A DNA stretch of 64,000 bases from Catenulispora sp. EB89 (GCF_041261445.1 NZ_JBGCCU010000004.1:434001-498000); one strand, 5' to 3'. Numbered from the stretch's first letter, positions 42,447 through 51,529 are shown. Notes: a model not told the origin generated them from the sequence alone. Numbers and translations are program-made.

Positions 42447-43823
42447 ATGAGCACCGACAGCCAGGACAAATCCGCCTACGACCATCTCTGGATGCACTTC
42501 ACCCGGATGTCCGGGTACAAGGACAGCCCCGTGCCGACGATCGTCCGGGGCGAGGGCGCACGCATCTACGACAGCAACGGCAAGAGCTACCTGGACGGCC
42601 TGGCGGGCCTGTTCGTCGTGCAGGCCGGGCACGGCCGCGTGGAGCTCGCCGAGGCGGCCTACAAGCAGGCCCAGGAGCTGGCGTTCTTCCCGCTGTGGAG
42701 CTACGCGCACCCGCAGGCGATCGAGCTGGCCGACCGGCTGGCCCACTACGCCCCCGGCGACCTGAACAAGGTGTTCTTCACCACCGGCGGCGGCGAGGCC
42801 GTGGAGACCGCGTGGAAGCTGGCCAAGCAGTACTTCAAGCTGGTCGGCAAGCCGATGAAGCACAAGGTGATCTCCCGGAACATCGCCTACCACGGCACCC
42901 CGCACGGCGCGCTGTCCATCACCGGCATCCCGGACGCCAAGAAGTACTTCGAGCCGCTGGTCCCCGGCGCGCACAAGGTGCCGAACACGAACTACTACCG
43001 CGCCGACGAGATCACCGGCGTGCCCGGCATGAGCGAGGAGGAGTTCGGGATCTGGTGCGCCAACCAGGTCGAGAACATGATCCTCACCGAGGGCCCGGAC
43101 ACGGTCGCGGCGGTGTTCGTCGAGCCGGTCCAGAACTCCGGCGGCTGCTTCCCGCCGCCGCCCGGATACTTCCGGCGGCTGCGCGAGATCTGCGACGAGT
43201 ACGACGTCCTGATGGTCTCCGACGAGGTCATCTGCGCGTTCGGCCGGCTGGGCACGATGTTCGCCTGCGACAAGTTCGACTACGTCCCGGACATCATCAC
43301 CTGCGCCAAGGGCATGACCTCCGGCTACTCGCCGATCGGCGCGACCATCGTCTCCGACCGCATCGCGGCGCCGTTCTACGAGGGCACCAACTACTTCCCG
43401 CACGGCTACACCTTCGGCGGCCACCCGGTCTCCTCGGCGGTGGCGCTGGCCAACCTGGAGCTGTTCGAGCGCGAGGGCCTGAACCAGCACGTGCTGGACC
43501 ACGAGGGCGCGTTCCGCTCGACGCTGGAGAAGCTCAAGGACCTGCCGATCGTCGGCGACGTGCGCGGCGACGGGTTCTTCTACGGCATCGAGCTGGTGAA
43601 GGACAAGGCCACGAAGGCGACGTTCGACGACGACGAGTCCGAGCGCCTGCTGCGCGGCTTCCTGTCCAAGGCGCTGTTCGACGCGGGGCTGTACTGCCGC
43701 GCCGACGACCGCGGCGACCCGGTGGTGCAGCTGGCGCCGCCGCTGATCGTCGGGCAGAGCGAGTTCGACGAGATCGAGCAGACGCTGCGCTCGGTGCTCA
43801 CCGAGGCCTGGACGCGGCTGTAG
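42447..43823 (+). CDS. class III aminotransferase (polyamine/omega-amino type)
   Basis: A 458-residue PLP enzyme of the class III (omega) aminotransferases. Lys288 in ITCAKGMTSGYSPIGA binds PLP, VSDEVICAFGRLG provides the PLP-aspartate segment, and TGGGEAVETAWK is the phosphate loop. Related enzymes move the amino group of putrescine, cadaverine, beta-alanine or GABA to pyruvate or 2-oxoglutarate. With the aldehyde dehydrogenase and the FAD oxidase it would turn diamines into GABA and then succinate semialdehyde. A CGAGGAAG site precedes the ATG. Confidence 0.93.
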   Translation: MSTDSQDKSAYDHLWMHFTRMSGYKDSPVPTIVRGEGARIYDSNGKSYLDGLAGLFVVQAGHGRVELAEAAYKQAQELAFFPLWSYAHPQAIELADRLAHYAPGDLNKVFFTTGGGEAVETAWKLAKQYFKLVGKPMKHKVISRNIAYHGTPHGALSITGIPDAKKYFEPLVPGAHKVPNTNYYRADEITGVPGMSEEEFGIWCANQVENMILTEGPDTVAAVFVEPVQNSGGCFPPPPGYFRRLREICDEYDVLMVSDEVICAFGRLGTMFACDKFDYVPDIITCAKGMTSGYSPIGATIVSDRIAAPFYEGTNYFPHGYTFGGHPVSSAVALANLELFEREGLNQHVLDHEGAFRSTLEKLKDLPIVGDVRGDGFFYGIELVKDKATKATFDDDESERLLRGFLSKALFDAGLYCRADDRGDPVVQLAPPLIVGQSEFDEIEQTLRSVLTEAWTRL

Positions 43824-43879
43824 CCGCGCAAGCCTGGCGCCTTCGGTCCCCTTGCCGGAGGCGTCTTTTCTCCCCCTGA

Positions 43880-44560
43880 ATGGTTCTGATACAGATGAAC
43901 GCCCTGGGCTCCACATCACGAACCCGAGTCCGCCGACTGCCCGAGAAGGCGGCCACCGACCACGCCGCGCTGCACACCGTCCTGGACGCCGGCCTGGTCG
44001 CGCACGTCGCGGTCACCGACAACAGCGGCCCGAACGGCGCGGCGCAGCCGTACATCCTCCCGGTCGCCTACGCGCGGGACGGCGAGCGGGTGCTGTTCCA
44101 CGGCTCGACCGGCTCGCGGCTGTTCCGCGCGCTGGCCGAGGGCGCGCCGACGTGTCTCACCGTCACGCTGCTCGACGGTCTGGTCGTGGCGCGCTCGGCC
44201 TTCGAATCCTCGATGAACTATCGGGGTGCGATGGTCCTGGGGACCTGCCGGATGCTGCCGGAGAGCGAGAAGGAGGCGGCGCTGGAGCGGATCACCGAGC
44301 ACCTGATGCCCGGCCGCTGGCAGGAGCTGCGCGCGCCGAAGCGCAAGGAACTCGCGGCGACCGTGGTGCTGGCGCTGCCGCTGACCGAGGCCTCGGTGAA
44401 GATCTCGACCGGCGACCCCGACGACGATCCGGACGACCTGGATTCGCCGGTGTGGGCCGGGGTCGTACCGCTGCACGAGGTGTACTGCGACCCGAGGCCG
44501 GCGGCGAACCTCGACCCGGGAATCGACGTGCCCGCCTCCGTCAGGAAGTGGCGCCGGTGA
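43880..44560 (+). CDS. pyridoxamine 5'-phosphate oxidase-family protein
   Basis: A 226-residue FMN-binding split-barrel protein, paralogous to 17737-18603 but without the Thr/Pro tail. RVLFHGSTGSRLFRAL and LTVTLLDGLVVARSAFESS mark the flavin region. Placed between a PLP aminotransferase and a flavin amine oxidase, it may recycle B6 cofactor or act on an intermediate; which is not known. Its TGA stop overlaps the GTG of the next gene (GTGA), so the two are translationally coupled. ATG 43895 is an alternative start. Confidence 0.88.
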   Translation: MVLIQMNALGSTSRTRVRRLPEKAATDHAALHTVLDAGLVAHVAVTDNSGPNGAAQPYILPVAYARDGERVLFHGSTGSRLFRALAEGAPTCLTVTLLDGLVVARSAFESSMNYRGAMVLGTCRMLPESEKEAALERITEHLMPGRWQELRAPKRKELAATVVLALPLTEASVKISTGDPDDDPDDLDSPVWAGVVPLHEVYCDPRPAANLDPGIDVPASVRKWRR

Positions 44561-45957
44561 GCACCGTCGACGGCAGTCTCTCGCTGTGGCTGGAACAGGC
44601 TTCAGCCACCGACGCCGCGCCGAGCCGGCCCGCGCCGGACCGCGACATCGAGGCCGACGTCGCGATCGTCGGCGCCGGCTACACCGGCCTGTGGACCGCG
44701 TACTACCTCGCCAAGGCCGATCCGTCGCTGCGGATCGTGGTGCTGGAGCGCGAGTTCGCCGGGTTCGGCGCGTCGGGACGGAACGGCGGCTGGTGCTCTT
44801 CGCTGTTCCCGTCCTCGCTGGCGAAGGTCGCCAAGGTTGCGAAAACCAGTGGCGGCCGAGAGCGCGCAACCGCCTTGCAGCGCACGCTGAACGAGACCGT
44901 CGACGAGGTCGGGCGCGTCGTGGCGGCCGAGGGCATCGACTGCCACTTCACCAAGGGCGGCACCGTCGTCCTGGCGCGCACGCCGATCCAGCTGGACCGC
45001 GCGAAGGCCTCGATCGAGGAGGAGCGCTCGTACGGCTTCGGCGAGGAGGACGTCCGGCTCCTGAGCGCGTCCGAGGCCTCGGCGATGGCCGGCGCGACGA
45101 ACGTCCTCGGCGGCACGTTCACCCCGCACTGCGCGGCGATCCAGCCCGCGCTGCTGGCGCGCGGCCTGGCCGAGGCGGTCGAACGGCTCGGCGTGACGAT
45201 CCACGAGCACACGGCGGTCACGGCGATCCGCGACGGCGTCGTGGAAACCGCGGGCGGCCGGCGCGTCCGGGCCGGCAAGGTCGTGCGCGCGACCGAGGGT
45301 TACACGCCCTCGATCGCCGGCTTCCAACGCGACGTGGCCCCGGTGTACTCGCTGATGGTCGCGACCGAACCATTGCCGGACGCGGTCTGGGAGCAGATCG
45401 GGCTGGCCGAGCGCCAGACCTTCTCCGACTTCCGCCACCTGATCATCTACGGCCAGCGCACCGCCGACGGCCGGCTGGCGTTCGGCGGACGCGGCGCGCC
45501 GTACCACTTCGGCTCGCGGATCGAGGCCGGCTTCGACCGGGACGACCGGGTGCACGCCGAGATCCGCCGCACCCTGCGCGAACTGTTCCCGGTGCTGAAG
45601 GACACGACGTTCACCCACCGCTGGGGCGGGGCGCTCGGCGTGCCGCGCGACTGGTTCGCCTCGGTCGGCTACGACCCGGCGCGCCGCCTGGGCTGGGCCG
45701 GCGGCTACGTCGGCGACGGCGTGGGCGCCACCAACCTGGCCGGCCGCACGCTCGCGGACCTGCTGACCGGCAGCGACACCGAGCGCACCCGGCTGCCCTG
45801 GGTGAACCACCGCTCGCCGCGCTGGGAGCCCGAACCGCTGCGCTGGCTCGGCGCGAACATCGGCCTGCGGACGATGAGCGCGGCCGACGCCGAGGAGGAG
45901 CGAACCGGGAAGGCTTCGGTGCGCGCGAAGGTGTTCGGGCGTTTCCTCGGGCACTGA
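44557..45957 (+). CDS. FAD-dependent oxidoreductase, DAO/PuuB-like
   Basis: A 466-residue flavoprotein of the D-amino-acid-oxidase superfamily. The FAD dinucleotide motif is DVAIVGAGYTGLWTAYYL (residues ~31-48, GxGxxG), and LGWAGGYVGDGVGATNLAGR closes the cofactor site. Its ASGRNGGWCS segment is like gamma-glutamylputrescine and related amine oxidases. In this cluster it probably oxidises a polyamine or its derivative, feeding the aldehyde dehydrogenase. The start overlaps the preceding stop by four bases. Confidence 0.9.
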   Translation: MSTVDGSLSLWLEQASATDAAPSRPAPDRDIEADVAIVGAGYTGLWTAYYLAKADPSLRIVVLEREFAGFGASGRNGGWCSSLFPSSLAKVAKVAKTSGGRERATALQRTLNETVDEVGRVVAAEGIDCHFTKGGTVVLARTPIQLDRAKASIEEERSYGFGEEDVRLLSASEASAMAGATNVLGGTFTPHCAAIQPALLARGLAEAVERLGVTIHEHTAVTAIRDGVVETAGGRRVRAGKVVRATEGYTPSIAGFQRDVAPVYSLMVATEPLPDAVWEQIGLAERQTFSDFRHLIIYGQRTADGRLAFGGRGAPYHFGSRIEAGFDRDDRVHAEIRRTLRELFPVLKDTTFTHRWGGALGVPRDWFASVGYDPARRLGWAGGYVGDGVGATNLAGRTLADLLTGSDTERTRLPWVNHRSPRWEPEPLRWLGANIGLRTMSAADAEEERTGKASVRAKVFGRFLGH

Positions 45958-46091
45958 TTCAGAGGTGTGGAGAGACGGCCGATCCGTCGCCGCTACTTGG
46001 TTAGCTGGTCCAGCCCTGCCAAGACCCACTCAGCGAATTCCATGTCCCACCCCTCGGCTCGCCGCGAACAGACGACGCCCGGAACCTCAGC

Positions 46092-46703
46092 TCAGACCGC
46101 GAAGGCTTGACCAGCCTCTTCGAACGCCGCGTCGAGGACTGAGGCGGGGTCCTCCCGGCCGTCGGAGGCGGCCCAAAACTGCATGGCGCCGGCGAACGCG
46201 AGCAGACCGAGGCCGGCGGCGAACTGATCACGCGGGCTGGGGACGTCCCGGCCGGCGCGGCGCGCCAGGACCGCGGCGAGGTCGTCGCGCAGCAGGTCCT
46301 GGCGTTCGGCGAAACGCGCGCGCAGCGCCGGGATCTGCATGGTGTGGCGGATCAGGGCCACCGACTTCTCGCGGTCCTCGGCGAAGTCCTCGGCGGTGAC
46401 GGTCTTGACCGCCTCGCGGATCGCGACCGCCGGCGGCTCCTCGGCCGGCCGCGCGGCGACCTCGGCGACGATCGCCTCGCAGACCACGACGACGGAGGAG
46501 ATGACGACGTCCTCCTTGGACGCGAAGTACCGGAAGAACGTCCGGCGGCTGACGCCCGCGGCGGCGGCGAGCTCGTCGACGGTCGTCTCCTCGAAGCCCT
46601 GCCGGGCCAGCAGGCGCAGCGCGGCCTCGGCCAGCTCGTCGCTCACCAGCCGGCGTTTGCGCTCGGCCAGCGTTAATCCAGGCTCTTCGGTTCTGCGCCT
46701 CAC
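46092..46703 (-). CDS. TetR-family regulator
   Basis: A 203-residue TetR protein. The N-terminal HTH (ALRLLARQGFEETTVDELAAAAGVSRRTFFRYFASKED, about residues 25-63) is typical; the C-terminal ligand domain is helical. GTG 46703 is preferred because sequence before it in this frame runs through the promoter. It is divergent from the SDR gene, and the shared interval has a 17-bp palindrome over the SDR -35 box. The ligand is unknown. Confidence 0.93.
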   Translation of the reverse strand: MRRRTEEPGLTLAERKRRLVSDELAEAALRLLARQGFEETTVDELAAAAGVSRRTFFRYFASKEDVVISSVVVVCEAIVAEVAARPAEEPPAVAIREAVKTVTAEDFAEDREKSVALIRHTMQIPALRARFAERQDLLRDDLAAVLARRAGRDVPSPRDQFAAGLGLLAFAGAMQFWAASDGREDPASVLDAAFEEAGQAFAV

Positions 46704-46743
46704 CCGACCACAGTAGCAGCGTGTCGGCGCCTGAGGGTCATTG

Positions 46744-46772
46744 TTGACACTGAGTGCCAAGCAAGGCATCGT
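46744..46772 (+). promoter_or_regulatory. TetR operator overlapping the SDR promoter
   Basis: TTGACACT-G-AGTGCCAA (46744-46760) is a 17-bp dyad with 7 of 8 positions paired. Its left arm contains TTGACA (46744-46749), the -35 of a promoter whose -10-like CATCGT (46767-46772) is 17 bp downstream. Bound repressor would block the promoter. Confidence 0.7.
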
Positions 46773-46807
46773 GTGCAGCAGACCGCACGGCACGAGGAGG
46801 AGAAGTC

Positions 46808-47725
46808 ATGAGCACGAAGTGGACCGCCGACGCGATCCCGGCCCTGGCCGGACGCACGTTCGTGGTCACCGGCGCGAACAGCGGCCTGGGGCTGGAGGCC
46901 GCGCGGCTGCTGGCCGGGAACGGCGCGCACGTGGTGATGACCGCGCGCAGCCAGGCCAAGGGCGAGGCCGCGGCGGCCCGGATCGGGCAGGACGTGCCGG
47001 GCGCGTCGCTGGAGCTGCGGACGCTGGACCTGGCCGACCTGGACTCGGTCCGGGCCTTCGCCCGGGGGCTGCACGACGACAAGGTCGGCGTCGACGTCCT
47101 GATCAACAACGCGGGCGTCATGATGGCGCCGCAGGGCCAGACGAAGCAGGGCTTCGAGGTGCAGTTCGGCACCAACCACCTCGGGCACTTCGCGCTCACC
47201 GGGCTGCTCCTGGACCTGCTCACAGAAGGCAGCGACCCCCGCGTGGTGACCGTCTCTTCGACGTTCCACAAGCAGGGGTCGATCGACTTCGACGATCTGA
47301 TGCGGACCAAGAGCTACAACCCCAACGCCGCCTACGCGCAGTCGAAGCTGGCGAACCTGTTGTTCGGCCTGGAGTTGCAGCGCCGGCTCAGCGCCGCCGG
47401 CTCCCCGGTGCGCTCGCTGATGGCGCACCCCGGGTACTCGGCCACGAACCTGCAGTTCGCCGGGCCGACCGGCTGGCGCAAGGCGATGATGTACGTCGGC
47501 AACCCGCTGTTCGCGCAGAAGGCGTCGATCGGCGTGCTGCCCGAGGTGCGGGCCGCGGTCGCGCCGGACGTGGTCGGCGGCCAGTACTACGGCTCCCCCA
47601 AGTTCATGGAGATGCGCGGCTACCCGGAGCTGGTGCAGCCGAGCAGGCGCGCGCAGGATCCGGCGGTGGCGGCGCGGCTGTGGGAGGAGTCGGAGAAGCT
47701 GACCGGGGTCGTGTTCCCGCTGTAG
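46808..47725 (+). CDS. SDR-family oxidoreductase (retinol-dehydrogenase-like)
   Basis: A 305-residue SDR. TGANSGLG (residues 21-28), INNAGVMM and a YAQSKLANLLF catalytic Tyr/Lys segment are present, and HPGYSATNLQ follows as in the protochlorophyllide-reductase/retinol-dehydrogenase-like group common in actinobacteria. The substrate is unknown. GAGGAGGAG before ATG 46808 sets the start. Probably repressed by the divergent TetR protein. Confidence 0.93.
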   Translation: MSTKWTADAIPALAGRTFVVTGANSGLGLEAARLLAGNGAHVVMTARSQAKGEAAAARIGQDVPGASLELRTLDLADLDSVRAFARGLHDDKVGVDVLINNAGVMMAPQGQTKQGFEVQFGTNHLGHFALTGLLLDLLTEGSDPRVVTVSSTFHKQGSIDFDDLMRTKSYNPNAAYAQSKLANLLFGLELQRRLSAAGSPVRSLMAHPGYSATNLQFAGPTGWRKAMMYVGNPLFAQKASIGVLPEVRAAVAPDVVGGQYYGSPKFMEMRGYPELVQPSRRAQDPAVAARLWEESEKLTGVVFPL

Positions 47726-47981
47726 GCGCGGTCTGATTCCGGTTCGGCTCTGCTGTGACTCCGATGTAGCTCCGTTGTCGGTCCGCTGTAGCTCCGGGCC
47801 GGATTCCCGCTTTTACTATGGATTCCGCGCTGTTCGAACACTGCCGGGCACGCGGGGGTACACGGCACGCATTCCACGACTCCCGGCGCCTGCGCCCCCG
47901 CCGCTGGTCCAGCGTGGGAGGGTCGCACATCCGGCGCAACGTTGGTTAGGCGGTTGCGCCCTTCAGGGCACACGGCTGCTC

Positions 47982-48806
47982 GTGAGCATCCCGTCCGACA
48001 ACCCGATCCTGCTGGCCCGCGACTTCGGGCCCGACGCGGTCTCCCTCGCCGTCGGCGAAGGCGAGATCGTGGCCCTCAGCGGCGCCTGCGACGAAGCGTT
48101 CCTGCGCGCACTGTCCGGCGCCGACCCGGCGTGGCCGGGCGGACTGTGGCTGAAGGGCGAGCCGCTGCACACCCTGCGGCCGGCGGCCCGGCTGCGCTTC
48201 GCCCACGCGCAGTGCGCCGTCGTCCCGCGCGTCGGCAAACTGCTGGCCGAACTCACGGTCCTGGAGAACACGGCCCTGCCGTTGATCCTGACCGGCCTCG
48301 GCCGCCAGGAAGCGCGCCGCCGCGCCCTGCGCTGGCTGGAGCGCCTGGACGCCGTCCACTGCGCCGAATGGCGGGTCGCGGAGCTGACCCCGTCGGAGAT
48401 GCGCCGCGTGGCGCTGGCCCGGGCGCTGGTGCTGGACCCGGCGGTGCTGCTGGCCGAGGACCCGACCGAGGGCCTGAGCGCGCCGGAACGCTTCCACCTG
48501 CTGCGGATCCTGCGCGCGGCGTGCGGCACACACGGCCTGACGATCGTGGTCGCCAGCGACGACCCGGACGTGATCGGCTGGGCCGACCGGCGGATCACGG
48601 TGAAGGTCGCCGCGGCCGAGGCGGCGGAACCGGTCGCCGAACCAGCTGCCGAACCCGCCGTCCCGGCGGTCGCCGCTCCGATCACCGACCCGGCCACGAT
48701 GATGGGCCACCAGTCACGGGGCCTGCCGCACCGGATCGGCCGGCACGCGCGCGGCGAGCACCGGTTCTCGTCGTCGGTGGGCTCCGGATCGGAGCGCGGC
48801 CGATGA
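47982..48806 (+). CDS. degenerate ABC transporter ATPase-like protein
   Basis: A 274-residue protein with the layout of a MacB/LolD-type ABC ATPase (ELTVLENTALPLILTGLGRQ aligns with the Q-loop-to-helical region), but with altered catalytic motifs. The P-loop is SGACDEAFL (residues 33-41) with no GKS/T, the signature is LTPSEMRR instead of LSGGQ, Walker B ends LLAEDPTEG instead of ADEP, and the H-loop His is absent. It is unlikely to hydrolyse ATP. The C-terminus has an Ala/Pro/Glu repeat tail. It heads a chain of ATGA-overlapping genes with a permease, a normal ABC ATPase and a second permease. GTG 47982 is the start; a long frame before it has no support. Confidence 0.78.
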   Translation: MSIPSDNPILLARDFGPDAVSLAVGEGEIVALSGACDEAFLRALSGADPAWPGGLWLKGEPLHTLRPAARLRFAHAQCAVVPRVGKLLAELTVLENTALPLILTGLGRQEARRRALRWLERLDAVHCAEWRVAELTPSEMRRVALARALVLDPAVLLAEDPTEGLSAPERFHLLRILRAACGTHGLTIVVASDDPDVIGWADRRITVKVAAAEAAEPVAEPAAEPAVPAVAAPITDPATMMGHQSRGLPHRIGRHARGEHRFSSSVGSGSERGR

Positions 48807-48925
48807 GCACCCTGACCACGACGCCGGCAGCCACCACGCCGGCCTGCTCGACCACCCGCGTCGACGGCCCACACGCCGCCGTTGCGCAGCCGTGCGGCGC
48901 TTCCGGTTGGGAGGCCTCGCGATGA
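48803..48925 (+). CDS. 40-residue peptide in the ABC operon
   Basis: A 40-codon frame (MSTLTTTPAATTPACS and onward) whose ATG overlaps the preceding stop as ATGA and whose stop overlaps the next ATG as ATGA. Its first eight residues nearly repeat those of the following permease (MSALTTTP). It may be a translational coupler or the remains of a duplicated permease start. There is no known family. Confidence 0.45.
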   Translation: MSTLTTTPAATTPACSTTRVDGPHAAVAQPCGASGWEASR

Positions 48926-49656
48926 GCGCCCTGACCACCACCCCCATCGCCCGCTTCGACTACCGCCTGCGGATCGCCGCAGCGCTGCTGCGCGCCGCGC
49001 CGCGCGCCGAGCACCTGCTCGTCGGCGGCATGGCGCTGGCCTCGGCCGCCGCCGCGTGGCCGTTCGCCGGGGCCCTGTACCCGGCGGTCGCGATCCCGGC
49101 GCTGCTCGCCCTGGCCGCCCTGATCCGCCACCATCTCGACGGCCTCGACGCCCGCCGCGACGCCCTCACCGCCGCCGGCGCCGACCCGGCCGACACGCTG
49201 GTGATCCAGGTCGCCGGTCCGCTCGGGGCGACGTGCGCGGGCACCGTGCTCGGGATCGGCGCCTCGGTCGCCGTCGGCCGGCCCCCGGCGCACGCGCTGC
49301 TCCCGCTCGCCGTCGGCCTCGTCGCCGCGCTTCTCATCCGGCGCGCGTGGCTCGGGGCGCCGGCGCTCGCCACCGGTTCGGTGGTCGCGCTGGTCACGGC
49401 CGCCCTGGTGCGGGTGTCGTCGTCCGCGTCCACCGCCGCGCCGTTGGCTGAAGCGCGCTCCCGGAGCGGCGCCGTCGTGCACCTCCCCCAAGCCACCGCC
49501 TCCGCCTGGAGCGCCGCGTGGCCGACCGCGCTCGCCGCGGTCCTCGCGCTGGCCGCGACGCAGCTCGTCATCGCGCGGCGGCAGCAGCTCCGCGGCCTGG
49601 CGCGCGCCCTGACCGCCGCGGCCATGCGCCGCATGATCGCGAGGAGCGGCGCATGA
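48922..49656 (+). CDS. FtsX/MacB-like membrane protein, probable permease fragment
   Basis: A 244-residue membrane protein with about five to six hydrophobic helices. LIRHHLDGLDARRDALTAAGAD resembles the cytoplasmic helix of FtsX-type permeases (RR...ALLRAxGA), which contact MacB-like ATPases. It lacks the large periplasmic domain, so it is shorter than the family. It follows the degenerate ATPase and overlaps the next ATPase gene by ATGA. The pairing of a defective ATPase with a truncated permease suggests a repurposed or decaying exporter. Confidence 0.65.
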   Translation: MSALTTTPIARFDYRLRIAAALLRAAPRAEHLLVGGMALASAAAAWPFAGALYPAVAIPALLALAALIRHHLDGLDARRDALTAAGADPADTLVIQVAGPLGATCAGTVLGIGASVAVGRPPAHALLPLAVGLVAALLIRRAWLGAPALATGSVVALVTAALVRVSSSASTAAPLAEARSRSGAVVHLPQATASAWSAAWPTALAAVLALAATQLVIARRQQLRGLARALTAAAMRRMIARSGA

Positions 49657-50690
49657 TCCGGGCCGTCGGACTCACCAAGCGCTACGGCGACAAGGTCGCC
49701 GTGGACCACGCCGACTTCACCGTCGAGGCCGGGACCGTCACCGGCTTCCTCGGCCCGAACGGCGCCGGCAAGTCCACCACGATGCGCATGGTCCTGGGGC
49801 TGGACCGGCCGACCGACGGCACGGTCACGGTCGACGGCAAGCCGTACCGGAACCTTCCGGTGCCGCTGCGCGAGGTCGGTGCACTGCTGGACGCCAAGGC
49901 CGTGCACGGCGGCCGCACCGCCTACAACCACCTGGCGTGCCTGGCCAAGTCCAACGGCATCCCGCTGCGCCGGGTCGACGAGGTGATCGGCCTGGTCGGG
50001 CTGGAGCAGGTGGCGAAGAAGCGCTCGAAGAACTTCTCCCTGGGCATGGGCCAGCGCCTGGGCATCGCCGCGGCGCTGCTCGGCGACCCCGGCACGCTGC
50101 TGTTCGACGAGCCGGTCAACGGCCTGGACCCCGAGGGCATCCTGTGGGTCCGCAACCTGATGAAGTCGCTGGCCGCGCAGGGCCGCACGGTCTTCGTCTC
50201 CAGCCACCTGATGAGCGAGATGGCGCTGACCGCGGACCGGGTGATCGTCATCGGCCGCGGCGAGATCAAGGCCGACACCACGATGCGCGAGTTCATCGCG
50301 CAGAACGCGACCACGCATGTCCGCGTCCGCTCCCCGCACATCGGCAAGCTGCGCGAGCTGATGGTCGGGCAGGGCTGGCGCACCGAGGCCCTGCCGGACG
50401 ACGACGGCGCGGTGGAGGTCTTCGACGTCGCCTCGGAGGCCGTCGGCGACCTGGCCGGCCAGAACGGCCTGTGGCTGCACGAGTTGGCGGTGGTCCAGCC
50501 GTCCCTGGAGGAGGCGTTCATGAGCATGACCGCGGACAGCGTCGAGTACCACGCCGGGGTGCCCGGCATGGAGCCCGGCCAGGTTCTGGGCCAGCCGGGA
50601 ATGGGTCAATGGGGCGCGAGCCCGAACCAGGGTCAGGCTCAGGACCAGGTCCGGCCGCAGTCCGGCGACAGCGGGGAGGCCCGCCGATGA
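49653..50690 (+). CDS. ABC transporter ATP-binding protein
   Basis: A 345-residue ATPase of the ABC-2/bacitracin-type exporters. Walker A GFLGPNGAGKST (near residues 33-44), signature LGMGQRLGIAAAL, Walker B TLLFDEPVNGLD and the H-loop SSHLMSEM are complete, so it is active in contrast to the degenerate ATPase upstream. The last ~40 residues are a Gln/Pro/Gly-rich tail. It powers the permease encoded by the next gene, with which it overlaps by ATGA. Confidence 0.93.
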   Translation: MIRAVGLTKRYGDKVAVDHADFTVEAGTVTGFLGPNGAGKSTTMRMVLGLDRPTDGTVTVDGKPYRNLPVPLREVGALLDAKAVHGGRTAYNHLACLAKSNGIPLRRVDEVIGLVGLEQVAKKRSKNFSLGMGQRLGIAAALLGDPGTLLFDEPVNGLDPEGILWVRNLMKSLAAQGRTVFVSSHLMSEMALTADRVIVIGRGEIKADTTMREFIAQNATTHVRVRSPHIGKLRELMVGQGWRTEALPDDDGAVEVFDVASEAVGDLAGQNGLWLHELAVVQPSLEEAFMSMTADSVEYHAGVPGMEPGQVLGQPGMGQWGASPNQGQAQDQVRPQSGDSGEARR

Positions 50691-51529
50691 CCGCCGCTCC
50701 CGCCACCGCGACCGGACCGGGGCCGGGGCGCGCCGTCGAGGGCCACGCCGGCTTCGGCAACGTGATCTCCAGCGAGTGGATGAAGATCCGCACGGTCCGC
50801 TCCACCTTCTGGACCCTGGTCGCCCTGTTCGCCGGCTCGGCGCTCATCACGCTGCTGATCTGCCTGGCCGCCGCGAACTCGTACGCCAAGGACCTGGCCG
50901 CCGGCAAGCCGGACTCGGCCGACATCGTCCTGGTCGGCCTGGCCTTCGTCGGCCAGATCGCGGCCTACGTCCTGGGCGTGATGACGATCAGCGCCGAGTA
51001 CTCCACCGGCGGCATCCGCACCACGCTGACCGCGATGCCGCGGCGCACGGAGATCCTGGTGGCCAAGGCGATCCTGCTGGCCGCGTTGGTCTTCGTCATC
51101 GGCCTGGCCACCGCGTTCCTGTGCTTCTACCTGGGCAACATCCCGCTGAAGGCCAAGCACGTCGGCGTGGACATGTCCTATCCCGGCGCCACGCGCGCCA
51201 TCTTCGGCAGCGCGCTGTACCTGGCCGGGCTGTCGGTGTTCGGGCTGGCGATGGGCTTCCTGCTGCGGCACACCGCTGGCGCCATCACCATCGGCCTGGC
51301 CCTGATCTTCATCATCGGCAACCTGGTGCAGCTCATCCCCGGCTCGGTCGGCCGCTGGCTGTTCAAGGTGATGCCGGGCAACGCCGGCGGGCAGGTGACC
51401 TCGTTCGGCGAGACGAACCGCCATCCGGACAAGGCGTTCGCGCCGTGGACCGGGTTCACGGTGTTCGCGATCGAGGTCGTGGTGCTGCTGATCGTCGGGG
51501 CGCTGCTGTTCGAGCGGCGGGACGCTTAG
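50687..51529 (+). CDS. ABC-2 type transporter permease
   Basis: A 280-residue membrane protein with six hydrophobic segments. Its N-terminus (VISSEWMKIRTVRSTFWTLV) is typical of actinobacterial ABC-2 permeases, and AEYSTGGIRTTLTAMPRR lies in the usual cytoplasmic loop. It pairs with the upstream ATPase to export an unknown substrate. Its stop overlaps the convergent NmrA-type gene by four bases. Confidence 0.92.
   Translation: MTAAPATATGPGPGRAVEGHAGFGNVISSEWMKIRTVRSTFWTLVALFAGSALITLLICLAAANSYAKDLAAGKPDSADIVLVGLAFVGQIAAYVLGVMTISAEYSTGGIRTTLTAMPRRTEILVAKAILLAALVFVIGLATAFLCFYLGNIPLKAKHVGVDMSYPGATRAIFGSALYLAGLSVFGLAMGFLLRHTAGAITIGLALIFIIGNLVQLIPGSVGRWLFKVMPGNAGGQVTSFGETNRHPDKAFAPWTGFTVFAIEVVVLLIVGALLFERRDA

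Noticed and set aside
45958-46091. 16-codon minus-strand frame ending LAGLDQLTK between the oxidase and TetR genes
   Set aside because: It could be a relic of a C-terminus, but it is too short to assign.
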